Source of the DNA: Gammaproteobacteria bacterium
GTDB lineage: Bacteria; Pseudomonadota; Gammaproteobacteria; Burkholderiales; Gallionellaceae
Reading direction: 5' to 3'
NCBI GenBank assembly: GCA_018813765.1
Contig: JAHJBC010000002.1
Location: 186,001-250,000 of the forward strand
Length of the DNA stretch: 64,000 nucleotides
The position numbers and the translations under genes were made by a program. The number at the start of each line of letters is the position of its first letter. Position 1 is the first letter of the stretch. Below are positions 12,176 to 23,735 of this stretch, one piece after another. The notes beneath the pieces were generated by a model. It was not told the origin of the DNA and searched no databases. It saw nothing but the letters and a program-made list of their open reading frames with translations.

Positions 12176-13444
12176 TCACTTGATCGATTCGTGCAACTTC
12201 TGCTGCAAATCACGCATGTCGACGCGCTGCTGCTCGCCGCCGCGCAACGGTTTGAGCGTCACGGCGTTCGCCGCCGCCTCATCGTCGCCGATGATGATGG
12301 CATATTGCGCACCGCTGCCGTCAGCCTTCTTCATCTGCGACTTGAAACTGCCGCCGCCGCAGTGCAACAGCACGCGCAGCCCGCCGTCGCGCAACGTTTC
12401 TGCACAGCGCCAGGCCAGCACCTGCGCCGCCTCGCCCTGATGCACCACATAGACATCCAGCGGCTCCGGCGGAACCTGCCTGCCGTCTTCCAGCACCAGC
12501 GCCAGCAGCCGCTCCACCCCCATGGCGAAACCGCATGCCGGGGCAGACTTGCCGCCGATCTGGGCGATCAGCCCGTCGAAGCGTCCGCCCGCGCAGATGG
12601 TGCCCTGCGCCCCCAGGCGCGTGGTCACCCACTCGAACACCGTGCGGTTATAGTAATCCAGCCCGCGCACAAGACGCGGATTGATCTCGAACGCGATGTC
12701 GTGCTGCCTCAGGATCGCCTGCACCGCCTCGAAGTGCGCCAAGGCATCCGCTTCCAGTTCGTCCATCAGCCTGGGCGCGTTGCCGACCAGTTCCTGCATC
12801 GCCGGATTCTTGGTATCGAGGATGCGCAGAGGATTGCTGTACAGACGGCGCTGCGCGTCGGCATCCAGCGCATCCTTGTGCTGTTCGAAATACGCGATCA
12901 GCTTGTCGCGGTGGCGCTGGCGCGAATCCGTGTCACCCAGCGTGTTGATCTGCAATGATACGTCACTGATGCCCAGCTTCTTCCACAGCCGCGCGCACAT
13001 CACGATCTGCTCGGCGTCGATGTCCGGCCCGGCAAAGCCCAGCGCTTCCACGCCGAACTGGTGGAACTGGCGGTAGCGCCCCTTCTGCGGGCGCTCGTGG
13101 CGGAACATCGGCCCCGTGTACCACAGCCGCTGTGGCGCGTTATACAGCAGATTGTGCTGCAGCGCCGCACGCACACAGGAGGCAGTCCCCTCCGGACGCA
13201 GCGTGAGCTGGTCACCGTTGAGGCTGTCCTCGAAGCTGTACATCTCCTTCTCGACGATGTCGGTCACTTCGCCGATGGCGCGCTTGAACAACCCCGTCTG
13301 CTCCAGCAGTGGCATGCGGATGTTGCGGTAGCCGTAGGCTTCCAGCCACTCGCGCACCGTATCCTCGAACCACAGCCAAAGCCCGGTCTCGTCCGGCAGG
13401 ATATCGTTCATGCCTTTGACGGCTTGTAATGTCTCGTTGCTCAT
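12176..13444 (-). CDS. hisS: Histidyl-tRNA synthetase
   Basis: Class II aminoacyl-tRNA synthetase that charges tRNA-His. The 422-residue protein has the N-terminal [11 protein letters not shown], motif 2 [16 protein letters not shown], the histidine-specific [14 protein letters not shown] and AGGRFDGL, motif 3 [10 protein letters not shown] and a C-terminal anticodon-binding domain. It is full length, unlike the HisZ paralogue at 3165-4319. A palindromic repeat separates it from ispG. Confidence 0.97.
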   Translation of the reverse strand: MSNETLQAVKGMNDILPDETGLWLWFEDTVREWLEAYGYRNIRMPLLEQTGLFKRAIGEVTDIVEKEMYSFEDSLNGDQLTLRPEGTASCVRAALQHNLLYNAPQRLWYTGPMFRHERPQKGRYRQFHQFGVEALGFAGPDIDAEQIVMCARLWKKLGISDVSLQINTLGDTDSRQRHRDKLIAYFEQHKDALDADAQRRLYSNPLRILDTKNPAMQELVGNAPRLMDELEADALAHFEAVQAILRQHDIAFEINPRLVRGLDYYNRTVFEWVTTRLGAQGTICAGGRFDGLIAQIGGKSAPACGFAMGVERLLALVLEDGRQVPPEPLDVYVVHQGEAAQVLAWRCAETLRDGGLRVLLHCGGGSFKSQMKKADGSGAQYAIIIGDDEAAANAVTLKPLRGGEQQRVDMRDLQQKLHESIK

Positions 13445-13454
13445 AAATGCCCTG

Positions 13455-13525
13455 AGCTTGTAGCCTGTAGTCTGTAGCTTGTAGCAAATTCCCGGCTACG
13501 AGCTACAAGCTACCTGCTACAAGCT
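13455..13525. repeat. Imperfect inverted repeat built of GTAGC units
   Basis: AGCTTGTAGC at the left end and GCTACAAGCT at the right end are exact complements, and the interior repeats CTGTAGCTTGTAGC / GCTACGAGCTACA around a short AAATTCCCG loop. The element fills the hisS-ispG gap and overlaps the last codons of ispG, supplying its TAG stop (13,517-13,519). It could fold into a long hairpin in the transcript. Confidence 0.8.
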
Positions 13526-14752
13526 GCTTTTCCTCACATATTTCCGTGCTACGTAATCGTTCACTATCCGGGTGAATTCCTCGGCGATATTGTCGCCGCG
13601 CAGGGTAGTCACCTTCTCGCCGTCCACATACACCGGCGCGGCCGGACTTTCGCCCGTCCCCGGCAGACTGATGCCGATGTTCGCCATCTTGCTCTCGCCC
13701 GGGCCGTTGACGATGCAGCCCATCACCGCGACGGTCATCTCTTCCACACCTTCGTATTGCTCGCGCCATACCGGCATCTGCGCGCGCAGGTGGTTCTGGA
13801 TATGCTGCGCCAGTTCCTGGAACACCGTGCTGGTGGTACGTCCGCAACCCGGACAGGCGGTCACCATCGGCGTAAACGAGCGCAAGCCCATGGTCTGCAA
13901 TATCTCCTGCGCCACCACCACCTCTTCGGTACGTACGCCACCGGGTGCGGGAGTCAAAGAAACACGAATCGTGTCGCCTATGCCCTGCTGCAACAGCACC
14001 GCAAGCGCGGCAGTGGATGCGACGATCCCTTTCGAACCCATGCCGGCCTCGGTCAGGCCAAGATGCAAGGCATAATCGCAACGACTGGCCAGTTCCTGAT
14101 ACACCGCGACCAGATCCTGTACCTCGCTCACCTTGCACGACAACACGATGCGCTCGCGCGGCAGCCCCAGTTCCTCGGCACGTTTCGCGCTGTCCAGCGC
14201 GGACACGATCAGCGCCTCGCGCGTCACCTCGGCCACTTCCTTCGGCTGCGGCAGTTTCGCATTCTCGTCCATCATGCGCCCAACGATGTCCTGGTCCAGA
14301 CTTCCCCAGTTGACGCCGATGCGCACCGGCTTGTCATACTGTTTCGCCACCGCGATCATCATCGCGAACTGATCCTCGCCCTTGCGGTTCTTGCCGACGT
14401 TGCCGGGATTGATGCGGTATTTTGCCAGCGCCTGCGCGCATTCCGGATACTCGGTGAGCAGACGATGGCCGTTGTAGTGGAAATCGCCGATCAGCGGCAC
14501 TGCGCAACCCATGTCGTCCAGCATCTTGCGGATGCGCGGAACCTGCCCGGCCGCCTCGGAAGTATTCACCGTGATGCGCACCAGTTCGGAGCCGGCACGG
14601 GCCAGCTCATATACTTGGCGTGCTGTGCCTTCCGCATCGGCAGTGTCGGTATTGGTCATGGACTGCACCACGACAGGCGCACCGCCGCCAATGGCGATGC
14701 CACCGACAAGCACGCGCTGCGTCGGATGACGCGGGATGGCGGTATGGCTCAA
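13517..14752 (-). CDS. ispG: 4-hydroxy-3-methylbut-2-enyl-diphosphate synthase IspG
   Basis: FeS enzyme of the MEP isoprenoid pathway that converts methylerythritol cyclodiphosphate to HMBPP. The 411-residue protein contains the N-terminal [22 protein letters not shown] and the cluster ligands in TACPGCGRT and [11 protein letters not shown]. The start is a TTG 3 nt after the rodZ stop with GGAG upstream; the first internal Met would delete conserved residues. Its last residues, VRKSSL, and the stop are encoded in a repeat element, so the natural C-terminus may have been altered. Confidence 0.95.
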   Translation of the reverse strand: MSHTAIPRHPTQRVLVGGIAIGGGAPVVVQSMTNTDTADAEGTARQVYELARAGSELVRITVNTSEAAGQVPRIRKMLDDMGCAVPLIGDFHYNGHRLLTEYPECAQALAKYRINPGNVGKNRKGEDQFAMMIAVAKQYDKPVRIGVNWGSLDQDIVGRMMDENAKLPQPKEVAEVTREALIVSALDSAKRAEELGLPRERIVLSCKVSEVQDLVAVYQELASRCDYALHLGLTEAGMGSKGIVASTAALAVLLQQGIGDTIRVSLTPAPGGVRTEEVVVAQEILQTMGLRSFTPMVTACPGCGRTTSTVFQELAQHIQNHLRAQMPVWREQYEGVEEMTVAVMGCIVNGPGESKMANIGISLPGTGESPAAPVYVDGEKVTTLRGDNIAEEFTRIVNDYVARKYVRKSSL

Positions 14753-14755
14753 ACC

Positions 14756-15703
14756 TCACTCCACCTTGAAATGCGCGGCGCCCTTGCCGACATAAGTGGA
14801 AAGATCGATCTCCTTGCCCTTGTAATACAACTTCACCCTTTCCGGATGAGTGATGTTCATGTCATACGGCGCGCGATTCGGCCCGCCTATCCACTTTTCC
14901 GTACCGGCCGGGTTGGTCCGCGACAGCAGGATGACGCCGTTGACATCAATTACCTCCACCCAGGTATCGCCGGTAAACACGAAGTGCATGGGACGGCGCC
15001 TGAGTATCTCGATCGGGATCGCGGCGGGGGCTGAAGCCGCCGCGATCTGCGGCAACGGCGCCTGCGCGGGACGCTTAATTGCCTCTGTCTTCTGCGCAAC
15101 AGCTTCCTTGGCGGGCTCCTGCGACTTTACCTTTTCGACGACCTTGGCCGGTTCCGCCTTGCTTTCCGGCGCTGCCGCCTGTTCCGTTGCGGCAACTGCG
15201 GAAGCAGCAACTGCGGAAGCGGCCACTTCTGCAGCAGGCAGGGTCACAGCCTCGACGACCGGCTCCACCTGCACCTTGCCTTGTTCGGGCATCAGCAGGA
15301 ACAACGCCAGCACCAATGCCACGCCCATCGCCCCGGCCAGCCACATCATGTTGATGCGCCGCAACGCAAGCGGGTTGGGGAACGGCACATCTGCGGCCTT
15401 CGTCCTGGCGACCTCCTGTTTCGAGGGGTCTTCCGGCAAGGAGCCGATCAGCATTGCCTCGTCCAGTTGCAACACGCGCGCATAACTGCGCACGAAACCA
15501 CGCAGGAAAGTCGCCTGTGGCAAGTGGCCGAAATCGTTGGCTTCCAGCGCCTCGACTTGCTTGGGGGCGAATTTGACACGATTGGCGATGTCGGCCACGC
15601 TCAGGCCGGCCTGCTCGCGCGCGGCACGCAGCGTTGCACCCACATTCACCAGCTTGAGGGTCTTGTCACCCTCGTCGAGATTGTTCTGCGGAGTCTCCAT
15701 CAT
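14756..15703 (-). CDS. rodZ: RodZ-like cytoskeletal membrane protein
   Basis: Bitopic protein of the MreB elongation machinery. It has 315 residues: a cytoplasmic helix-turn-helix (about 22-85, LRAAREQAGLSVADIANRV), one membrane span (about 117-137), a long Ala/Pro/Glu/Lys-rich periplasmic linker (about 145-230) and a C-terminal DUF4115 domain with VEVIDVNG. Two ATG codons in tandem overlap the pilW stop; either could start it. The rlmN-pilW-rodZ-ispG-hisS order is conserved in proteobacteria. Confidence 0.9.
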   Translation of the reverse strand: MMETPQNNLDEGDKTLKLVNVGATLRAAREQAGLSVADIANRVKFAPKQVEALEANDFGHLPQATFLRGFVRSYARVLQLDEAMLIGSLPEDPSKQEVARTKAADVPFPNPLALRRINMMWLAGAMGVALVLALFLLMPEQGKVQVEPVVEAVTLPAAEVAASAVAASAVAATEQAAAPESKAEPAKVVEKVKSQEPAKEAVAQKTEAIKRPAQAPLPQIAAASAPAAIPIEILRRRPMHFVFTGDTWVEVIDVNGVILLSRTNPAGTEKWIGGPNRAPYDMNITHPERVKLYYKGKEIDLSTYVGKGAAHFKVE

Positions 15704-16464
15704 TCACCCTGGGTAAGGAGTTGTGTTTCGCGGGAATCGGGGAAGCGCTTGCGCAACTGCAGCGCATAGCTGGCTTCCGAGTTGCGGTCGCGCATCTTGC
15801 GTTCGATGCGCACTGCCAGCCACAGTTGCGGCGCGGTCAGCTCGGGGTTGGTCTGCGCGAATCTCAGCCACCAGGACTTCGCCCCGGCGTAGTCGCCGCT
15901 GTCGTAACTCCAATCCGCCATTCCGTACAATGCCTCCGGCATCCTTGGGCGCAGGATCAGCGCGCGCTGAAGATATTCCTCCACCTTGTTCATCATCCCC
16001 GCCTTCTTTGAACAAAGCCCGAGGTTCACATAAGCGATCTCCGGAGTGGCATACAGCGGATTCTTCAAAGCAGCATCGAATTCGCGGAGCGATTCCTGCG
16101 CTCGCCCCCGCTGGCACAGGAACCAGCCGAAATTGTTATGCGTCTCAGAACTCGCGCCATCCAGTTGCAGGCTATGGCGAAAATCCCCTTCCGCCAAAAT
16201 ATCCTCACGCAGCGCCATGCGTACCAGCGCGCGCACTGTGTAAGCTTGGGCAAAGTTGTCATCCGCCTGCAACGCCAGACCAACCTCCTGAAGCGATATG
16301 GCGTATTGCTTGCGCTCATAGTAGGAAGCAGCCAGTTGGGTATGTACCCGCGCACTGGCTTGTGCACGCGTCAAATCCTGTTGCGGCGTACCGCTCGAAC
16401 CTCCGCCCGAAGAAGCGCAACCCGCCAACAGGGACACCATCAAAACCAGCTTTAGTAGTTTCAT
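15700..16464 (-). CDS. pilW: Type IV pilus biogenesis/stability lipoprotein PilW (PilF)
   Basis: TPR lipoprotein that helps the secretin PilQ assemble in the outer membrane. The start at 16,464 gives a clean lipoprotein signal with lipobox LAGC (Cys16); a longer in-frame version lies inside rlmN. TPR repeats fill the rest (254 residues), for example [20 protein letters not shown] and [17 protein letters not shown]. The ATG overlaps the rlmN stop (ATGA). No other pilus genes are in the window. Confidence 0.9.
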   Translation of the reverse strand: MKLLKLVLMVSLLAGCASSGGGSSGTPQQDLTRAQASARVHTQLAASYYERKQYAISLQEVGLALQADDNFAQAYTVRALVRMALREDILAEGDFRHSLQLDGASSETHNNFGWFLCQRGRAQESLREFDAALKNPLYATPEIAYVNLGLCSKKAGMMNKVEEYLQRALILRPRMPEALYGMADWSYDSGDYAGAKSWWLRFAQTNPELTAPQLWLAVRIERKMRDRNSEASYALQLRKRFPDSRETQLLTQGE

Positions 16465-17543
16465 TGACTCGCCTCCAGCAATCGATGTGTTCTTTTTGTC
16501 TTGTCCTGCACCTGCCCGGCCAATTGCCCGCATGCCGCCGCGATGTCGTCACCGCGCACCTTGCGAATAGTCGTCACGATGTCGGCCTGCATCAACACGT
16601 CGCGGAAACGCTTCACCGTCTCCATGTCCGAACGCTGATACGGCGCTTGCGGGAACGGGTTGAACGGGATCAGGTTGAACTTGCACGGCACATCATGCAC
16701 CAGGTTGATCAGCTCGCGCGCATGCTGCACGCTGTCATTCACACCGGCCAGCATGACATACTCGAAAGTGACGAAATCGCGCGGCGCCTTTTCCAGATAG
16801 CGTTGGCAGGCTGCCATCAGTTCCTTCAAGGGATATTTCTGGTTGATCGGCACCAGCACATTGCGCAACGCGTCGTTCGGCGCGTGCAGCGAGATCGCCA
16901 ATGCGACCGGGCATTCCTCGCGCAAGCGGTCCATCGCAGGCACCACGCCGGAAGTCGAAACCGTGACGCGGCGGCGCGACAGGCCGTAGGCGTTATCGTC
17001 AAGCATCAGACGCAGGGCGCTCACGGTGCTGTCGAAGTTCAGCAGCGGTTCGCCCATGCCCATCAGCACCACGTTGGTGACCGGCCAGTTGCCGTCGGCA
17101 TTTTTGCCAAGCTCGTGGTTCGCCCACCACACTTGGCCGATGATCTCGGCGGTGGAGAGGTTGCGGTTGAAACCCTGCTTGCCGGTGGAGCAGAACGCGC
17201 AATCCAGTGCGCATCCGGCCTGCGTCGACACGCACAAGGTGCCGCGGTCTTCTTCCGGGATGTACACGGTCTCCACCGCGTTACCGGTACCCACATCCAG
17301 CAGCCATTTGCGCGTACCGTCGAAGGCGGTCTCTGCGCGCACCACGGTCGGCGTCTTGATGCAGGCGGTCAGTTTGAGCTTTTCGCGAAGAGAAATCGCC
17401 AGATCGCTCATCGCATCGAAATCGGACTCCCCGGCCTTGTACATCCAGCGCAACACCTGCTTGGCGCGGAACGGCTTTTCGCCGTGCTCCGCAAACCAGG
17501 CAGTCAGTTGTTGCACATCAAAGTCGAGGAGGTTGGTTGTCAC
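16461..17543 (-). CDS. rlmN: Dual-specificity 23S rRNA/tRNA m2A methyltransferase RlmN
   Basis: Radical-SAM enzyme that methylates C2 of A2503 in 23S rRNA and A37 in some tRNAs. The 360-residue protein has the radical-SAM motif CALDCAFC, the preceding [10 protein letters not shown] with its accessory Cys, GMGEPLLNF for SAM binding, and the C-terminal [10 protein letters not shown], whose Cys carries the methyl in this family. All catalytic cysteines are intact. It follows ndk by 6 nt. Confidence 0.96.
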   Translation of the reverse strand: MTTNLLDFDVQQLTAWFAEHGEKPFRAKQVLRWMYKAGESDFDAMSDLAISLREKLKLTACIKTPTVVRAETAFDGTRKWLLDVGTGNAVETVYIPEEDRGTLCVSTQAGCALDCAFCSTGKQGFNRNLSTAEIIGQVWWANHELGKNADGNWPVTNVVLMGMGEPLLNFDSTVSALRLMLDDNAYGLSRRRVTVSTSGVVPAMDRLREECPVALAISLHAPNDALRNVLVPINQKYPLKELMAACQRYLEKAPRDFVTFEYVMLAGVNDSVQHARELINLVHDVPCKFNLIPFNPFPQAPYQRSDMETVKRFRDVLMQADIVTTIRKVRGDDIAAACGQLAGQVQDKTKRTHRLLEASQ

Positions 17544-17549
17544 AACGCA

Positions 17550-17975
17550 TCAACGGGAGCAGATGTTCTTCGGTCCGAAGAAGTAATCGATCTCGATCTT
17601 GGCGTTCTCGGCGGAATCGGAACCGTGCACGGCGTTGGCGTCGATGCTGTCGGCGAAGTCGGCGCGGATGGTGCCCTTGTCGGCCTTCTTCGGGTCGGTC
17701 GCACCCATCAGGTCACGGTTCTTCTGCACGGCGTTGGAACCTTCCAGCACCTGGATCATGACCGGGCCGGAGATCATGAAATCGACCAGATCCTTGAAGA
17801 AGGGACGCGCCTTGTGCACGGCATAAAAACCTTCGGCTTCGGTGCGCGTCAGGTGGCGCATCTGGGCGGCGACGATCTTCAGGCCGTTGGTCTCGAAACG
17901 GGAATAAATCTTGCCGATGACGTTCTTCGCGACGGCGTCGGGTTTGATGATAGAAAGGGTACGTTCGGCAGCCAT
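17550..17975 (-). CDS. ndk: Nucleoside diphosphate kinase
   Basis: Balances nucleoside triphosphate pools by phosphate transfer through a histidine intermediate. The start at 17,975 ([15 protein letters not shown]) is supported by GGAGAG upstream and gives 141 residues, the normal length. The active-site His117 lies in NAVHGSDS, and ATP-binding residues such as KPDAVAKN are present. ndk-rlmN-pilW is a common betaproteobacterial order. Confidence 0.97.
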   Translation of the reverse strand: MAAERTLSIIKPDAVAKNVIGKIYSRFETNGLKIVAAQMRHLTRTEAEGFYAVHKARPFFKDLVDFMISGPVMIQVLEGSNAVQKNRDLMGATDPKKADKGTIRADFADSIDANAVHGSDSAENAKIEIDYFFGPKNICSR

Positions 17976-19369
17976 GCTTCTCTCCAAAAAGTTAAGGTAA
18001 ATCACAAAATTCAGGGGCCGCGATTCTAACAGGCTTTGGCGGCCCTGTCCCTTCCGGCAAAGCGATTCACGGGGCTGTCAGGCCCGCCATCAGGCCGCTC
18101 TCCCCGCTCCCGGCCTGGTATGTCGCTGCGACCGCCACACCGACCACACTCACCAGTTCGTCGCCGCAAAACAGCAGCGGAAGGCGCTCGCGCCACCAGG
18201 GCGGGACTTGTCGCTCCTGCAGCAGGTTCTTCAGGCTGCGCGTCGCTGCCGCCGGGTGAGGACGCAGGGTTTCGCCGCCGCAGCGCAGGCGCAGTGTGAC
18301 CGGAGCCTGCTGCAATTTGGCCAGGCTGATACCCTGCCCTTCAGCCCGGGTAAAGATCAGGTGCGCATTCAGCGCAGGCCATGCCAGATCGGCTTCGCCG
18401 TGCCATTGCAACACCCGCCCCCGATCGAATTCACCCAGGCCCGGCATGGCAAAGGCCTTGTCCTGATAGCGCCTGACTTCCCATCCGCCGAACTCGACAC
18501 ACACCGCCGCGTCCGCACGCGCCTCCAGCAACTGGCGCAGCATATCGTCCAGTTGTGCAGCCTGCGGCATGGGCGCGCCCTGCGTGTGCAGGAAATAGCG
18601 CAGCAGGTTCTTGGCGCGTTGCCGGGATAACCCGCGCAGGGCTTCAACCCGCAAAGTACCGGCATCCATGGCCAGAGCGCCATCCTGTCGCGCCAGTTCG
18701 TCGAGCAGTTCGCTTGCCTCGGCAAAATGCCGGGCACTGCGTGTCAGCGTGTCGCGATAGGCCGGAAAGCGCTGTTCCAGCAGCGGCAGCAGGCGATGAC
18801 GCAGGAAATTGCGCGGATAACTGTCGTCGGCATTGCTCTCGTCCTCGACCCAGCTCAACTGGTGCTGACGGGCATAGGCTTCGAGTTCTGAACGCGCCAC
18901 CTCCAGCAAGGGGCGGACAACACCCGGCTGCCCGCCCCTGATATACGGCATTCCGGCGACACCCTTGATGCCAGCACCGCGCAACAACTGCAACAACAGG
19001 GTCTCGGCCTGGTCGTCGGCATGATGGGCCAGCGCGACCAGATCGCAGTCCTGCCGGGCGAAAGCGGCATGGCGCAGCTTGCGCGCGGCCGCCTCGATGC
19101 CGTGTTCGTCGCGCAGTGGCGCGATATCCACTCGCTCGATATGCAGGGGGATGCCATAGCGCGCGCAGAGTTCGATACAAAAATCGGCCCAGGCATCGGC
19201 ATTTGGGCTGATGCCGTGATGTACATGCAGGGCGGAGAGGCGCCAGTCGAAGCGCGGCGCAAGGGTATGCAGCAGATGCAGCAGCACGACGGAGTCAACT
19301 CCGCCGCTCAGGCCAATGAGGATGCGGGAATGCCGGAGGAGAAGCGGAGCAGACTGCTCCGCAACAAGA

Positions 19370-20338
<969 letters not shown>

Positions 20339-20419
20339 CTGCATAAGATCCGGGTTGTCTGGTGGCGCATGATACAGGAAGCCGCCCCATGAATTAAGCC
20401 CCAAGTTTCAGCTTGCCGT

Positions 20420-21958
20420 TCAGCCAAGAGAAAAGAAGCGCTTGATGGTGGCCAGTATCTCGCTGCCCTGACTGGACAGATCCGGATAGGACCCGGTCGC
20501 GTCCAGATTCTGCAAAACGGCGTCCAGTTCGGCCTTGCGCGCGACCAGAATATGCAAGACCTCCTCGGCGATGCCTGGACGTGCCCGTAGCAGTTCCTCC
20601 ACCGCCTCCTTGTCGATGCGATAACACTCGACATCGGTCTTGGCGATGACCGAGGCCGAGCGCGGCGCACCGGTGAGCAGGCCCATCTCGCCGAAGAAAT
20701 CGCCGCGCCCCAGCGTGCGCACCGTGCGGCGCCTGCCGCTGGGGGTATCGACGTACACCTCGGCGTCGCCGGTGATGATGACGTACAGCCAGTACGACTT
20801 CACATCGCCCTGTCTGGCGATGATATTGCCCTTGGCGAAAGGGACATAGCGCAGGCGATCCGCCAGTTCGCGCAGTTCCACATCGGTCAGTTGCGAGAAC
20901 AGCTCCACCTTGCGCAAGGTCTTGATGCGCAGGGCGATCTCGCGCTGGCGCACCCCTTCCTCGTATTTCTCGTTCTCTTTGGTGATGTGAATGTTCCGCT
21001 CCTCCATCGCCAGCTTGATGCCCGCGCGCTGCAGGGCGGTCATGATGTGCCAGCGCAGCATGGCATCGGTGGGATCGTCCGGCGTCAGGTCGGTAAGCCA
21101 GTAGCGCAACGCATAACGCGCATAGCCCTTGATGTCCATGTCCATCAGGATGCAGTTGGGCGGCGGATTTTTCGCCACGTTGGCGATGTCGGTCTGCAGG
21201 ATGGAATCCTCCACCACGCTCACCACCCTGGTCGGCGGGACATCCAAGCCTACGCTGAACCACACCCAGCGCCGCCATTGCACCGGCTGGTCGGTGCGCC
21301 GCCCCAGCACCATGAATTTGTTCTTCATCAGCTGCGAGTTGGGGAACACCACCGTCTCCCAGTTGCGCGTCTCCACCAGCGTGGAGCGCCAGCGGATATC
21401 CACCACGCGGCCGGAGATGTCGTCCACCTTGATCCAGTCGCCGACCTCGATGGAATTGTCCAGTTGCAGCGCCAGCCCGCCGAGGATGTTGCCCAGCGTG
21501 TCCTGCATGGCAAACGCCACCACTGCCGTGATCATCGCCGACGTGGCAAGGATGCTGCCCAGATCGAGTCCGGCATAACGCAGCCGCACCATGAACCAGG
21601 CGATATAGGCGATGATGACGAAGATATCCTCGGTGATGCGCGGCGGGGTCAGCTTGATCGCGGGCAGCACGACGCGGAAGACCAGTTGCCCCCACAGGCG
21701 GATCACCGCGACGCCCGCACCGATGACGAACACCTCATGCGTCACGGCAGCAGCACGGGAGAAATCCAGCCCATGCAGCAGACCGGCGATGAATTGCCCG
21801 AACAGGCAGGCGAAGAAGAAACCGACCGTGTTGGTGAGACTGGCGCGTTCGTCGTGGCGGAAGTGGAACAGCATCGCCCAGATGGACACGACCATCAGCA
21901 CCAGCGGCAACGACTCGCCGCCCCAGAAGAACGCTATCGTTTTGTTCCAGAAGTCCAT
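20420..21958 (-). CDS. MscS-type mechanosensitive channel fused to a cyclic-nucleotide-binding domain
   Basis: A 512-residue inner-membrane protein. Four or five hydrophobic segments lead into an MscS core with the pore helix region TAVVAFAMQDTLGNILGGLAL and the following beta domain (DNSIEVGDWIKVDD). Residues about 365-480 form a cNMP-binding domain with a canonical phosphate-binding cassette, FGEMGLLTGAPRSASV, whose Glu and Arg are kept. Such proteins may be ion channels gated or tuned by cAMP or cGMP rather than by tension. It stands alone between accA and an RpfE-like gene. Confidence 0.88.
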   Translation of the reverse strand: MDFWNKTIAFFWGGESLPLVLMVVSIWAMLFHFRHDERASLTNTVGFFFACLFGQFIAGLLHGLDFSRAAAVTHEVFVIGAGVAVIRLWGQLVFRVVLPAIKLTPPRITEDIFVIIAYIAWFMVRLRYAGLDLGSILATSAMITAVVAFAMQDTLGNILGGLALQLDNSIEVGDWIKVDDISGRVVDIRWRSTLVETRNWETVVFPNSQLMKNKFMVLGRRTDQPVQWRRWVWFSVGLDVPPTRVVSVVEDSILQTDIANVAKNPPPNCILMDMDIKGYARYALRYWLTDLTPDDPTDAMLRWHIMTALQRAGIKLAMEERNIHITKENEKYEEGVRQREIALRIKTLRKVELFSQLTDVELRELADRLRYVPFAKGNIIARQGDVKSYWLYVIITGDAEVYVDTPSGRRRTVRTLGRGDFFGEMGLLTGAPRSASVIAKTDVECYRIDKEAVEELLRARPGIAEEVLHILVARKAELDAVLQNLDATGSYPDLSSQGSEILATIKRFFSLG

Positions 21959-21988
21959 GGTGACGCTCCGGTCATAGTCGCGTTCATT

Positions 21989-22978
21989 CTACACCGCGTA
22001 ATGCGGCAGGGAGCGCAATGGCCGCCACAATCTCCAGGTCGAAGCGCGGGTCAGTTCAAAGCGCCGCAAGCCGTTCTCGCCCGGCACCTCCAGCGTCAGC
22101 CGCTGCAAACGCCCGGCCCGCAATGCCTGCCACAACAGGGCGCAATCGCGGTCGAATCCCCGCATCGCCTCGCGCCAGGCGTGATAGTCGCCGCGCTGCT
22201 GCGCGTCACTCATCGCCTCGTTCAAACACAGCGCGTTCGCACTCTCGCCTTGCAACAGCTCCTGCATGCCGGCAGACAACGGCACCCCGGCCGCCTGCGC
22301 GAATGCATGGCCGATGGCGCTGTCACCACCAACGGCATCGAACGGGCTGCGCAACTCAACGGCATGCCCGCCGCCCCACCACCACAGACTGCCGACGATC
22401 AAATCGCCGCGCGCCTCCCGTGCCCGGTTCACCGGGTGGGCATACAACGCCATCTGCACTTCGGTGGAGATGCGCTGCCAACGCAAGGCGTCGGCACCCT
22501 GCGGCTGATGGAATTTCGCATCGCGCCAGGCCGCCCGCTTCAGCGGCGTGGTGACCAACTGCGGCGCGGCCTGCAACTGCACATACCAGCGCTGCGGATG
22601 CGGGGCATGGAACTTCATTTCCGGATCGGCAAAATGTTCGTTCAGAGAGGCGCACAAGGCGGCAGCCTCATCCCCGCCCAGTGCCACATCGGGGAACAGC
22701 AGCATCTCGGAACGCTGCAATTGCAGGTTCACCGGATCGGCGCACAGCCAGTAGCCATCGCCCGCATCCAGCCCGTCGGCCGCGGCGCGCACCGGTGCGA
22801 CCGCCCGCGCCCCGAAGCAGGCACACAACGAATCTTCCAGCGTGATGGCCGGCAAGGTCAACGCACTGGCGCGCGCCAGCAGCTTTTCCAGCGCGGGCAG
22901 ATGCAGGCCGGCGCACACTTCGGCGGCGATCTCTTGCGGGGGGAACAGGTCGGGGATGAGCAGATGCAGATGATCCAT
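21989..22978 (-). CDS. Conserved protein resembling the RpfE/phosphoglycerate-mutase-like family
   Basis: A 329-residue protein starting MDHLHLLIPDLFPPQ, which resembles betaproteobacterial proteins annotated as RpfE-type or apo-phosphoglycerate-mutase-like. Sequence blocks include LCADPVNLQLQRSEMLLF, LNEHFADPEMKFHAP and LWWWGGGHAVE. No signal peptide or membrane span is visible. The ATG at 22,978 is chosen; a GTG seven codons earlier is possible. The molecular role is unknown and the family name is from memory of similar sequences. Confidence 0.6.
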   Translation of the reverse strand: MDHLHLLIPDLFPPQEIAAEVCAGLHLPALEKLLARASALTLPAITLEDSLCACFGARAVAPVRAAADGLDAGDGYWLCADPVNLQLQRSEMLLFPDVALGGDEAAALCASLNEHFADPEMKFHAPHPQRWYVQLQAAPQLVTTPLKRAAWRDAKFHQPQGADALRWQRISTEVQMALYAHPVNRAREARGDLIVGSLWWWGGGHAVELRSPFDAVGGDSAIGHAFAQAAGVPLSAGMQELLQGESANALCLNEAMSDAQQRGDYHAWREAMRGFDRDCALLWQALRAGRLQRLTLEVPGENGLRRFELTRASTWRLWRPLRSLPHYAV

Positions 22979-23103
22979 GCGAAGAAGTTTAACAGACACG
23001 CGCGTCCCTCTTCATATCCTCATAATGATGCCAAGGCTCAGTCAGTTGCGGCTTTTCCGCTTCAAGCTTAAAGTGGCATCCAGTCAAGTTTAAGGAGCAA
23101 GCC

Positions 23104-23328
23104 ATGACCGCCGACACCATCGAAAAAGCCGCACTGCACCTGCCCGAAGAGCAACGCGCGCAACTGGCACACAAGCTGCTGCTCAGTCTTGACCCGCAAA
23201 GCGAATCAGACATTGCCGAAGAATGGCGCGGAGAAGCACAGCGTCGTGCCACAGACTTGGACAATGGCGCAGCAACACCGATCCCCGCAGAAGTTGTACG
23301 CGCCGCTGCCCAAGCCCTGTTGAAATGA
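23104..23328 (+). CDS. Antitoxin of the addiction-module component family
   Basis: A 74-residue protein that looks like the small antitoxins paired with RelE/ParE toxins (TIGR02574-like). The N-terminal part reads IEKAALHLPEEQRAQLAHKLLLSL, and the acidic segment SDIAEEWRGEAQRRATDLDNG is typical. It begins after a strong AAGGAG and its stop overlaps the toxin ATG (ATGA), the usual coupled arrangement. It would neutralise the toxin by direct binding. Confidence 0.85.
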   Translation: MTADTIEKAALHLPEEQRAQLAHKLLLSLDPQSESDIAEEWRGEAQRRATDLDNGAATPIPAEVVRAAAQALLK

Positions 23329-23630
23329 GCTATCAGTTTCACCCTGCTGCCGCGCGCGAACATCTGGATAGCATTGCCTTCTACGAAAGTCGTCTGCATG
23401 GATTGGGTGCAAACTACATCGCCGAATTCGAGGCGACCATGAAAAAAGTGTGCGCAGCCCCCAATAGTTTCTCAATCGAATGTCCGCCCGATATACACAA
23501 AGCCGTGATGAAGCGCTTCCCGTTCAATGTGCTGTTCCGCGAAACAGGCAAGGTCGTGCAAGTCCTGGCGGTTGCCCATCATCGGCGGCGTCCGGGATAT
23601 TGGTTGGGGCGGACTGTTGGCGGTCTGTGA
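23325..23630 (+). CDS. RelE/ParE-family toxin
   Basis: A 101-residue protein with the ParE/RelE fold pattern: MSYQFHPAAAREHLDSIAFYES, then FEATMKKVCAAPNSFSIE and the C-terminal strand pair PFNVLFRE and VLAVAHHRRRPGYW. The start at 23,325 overlaps the antitoxin stop; a longer in-frame version lies inside the antitoxin gene. The family contains both gyrase poisons (ParE) and ribosome-dependent RNases (RelE); the sequence alone does not decide. Confidence 0.87.
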   Translation: MSYQFHPAAAREHLDSIAFYESRLHGLGANYIAEFEATMKKVCAAPNSFSIECPPDIHKAVMKRFPFNVLFRETGKVVQVLAVAHHRRRPGYWLGRTVGGL

Positions 23631-23735
23631 TAATCAAATCGAACCTGATTTGGTTTTAACAGATCGGGAATGCGCAAATTTAAAGATGATTAATGAACGG
23701 CAATTTACCAGCACCACGCAGAATTTCCCCGGCCA

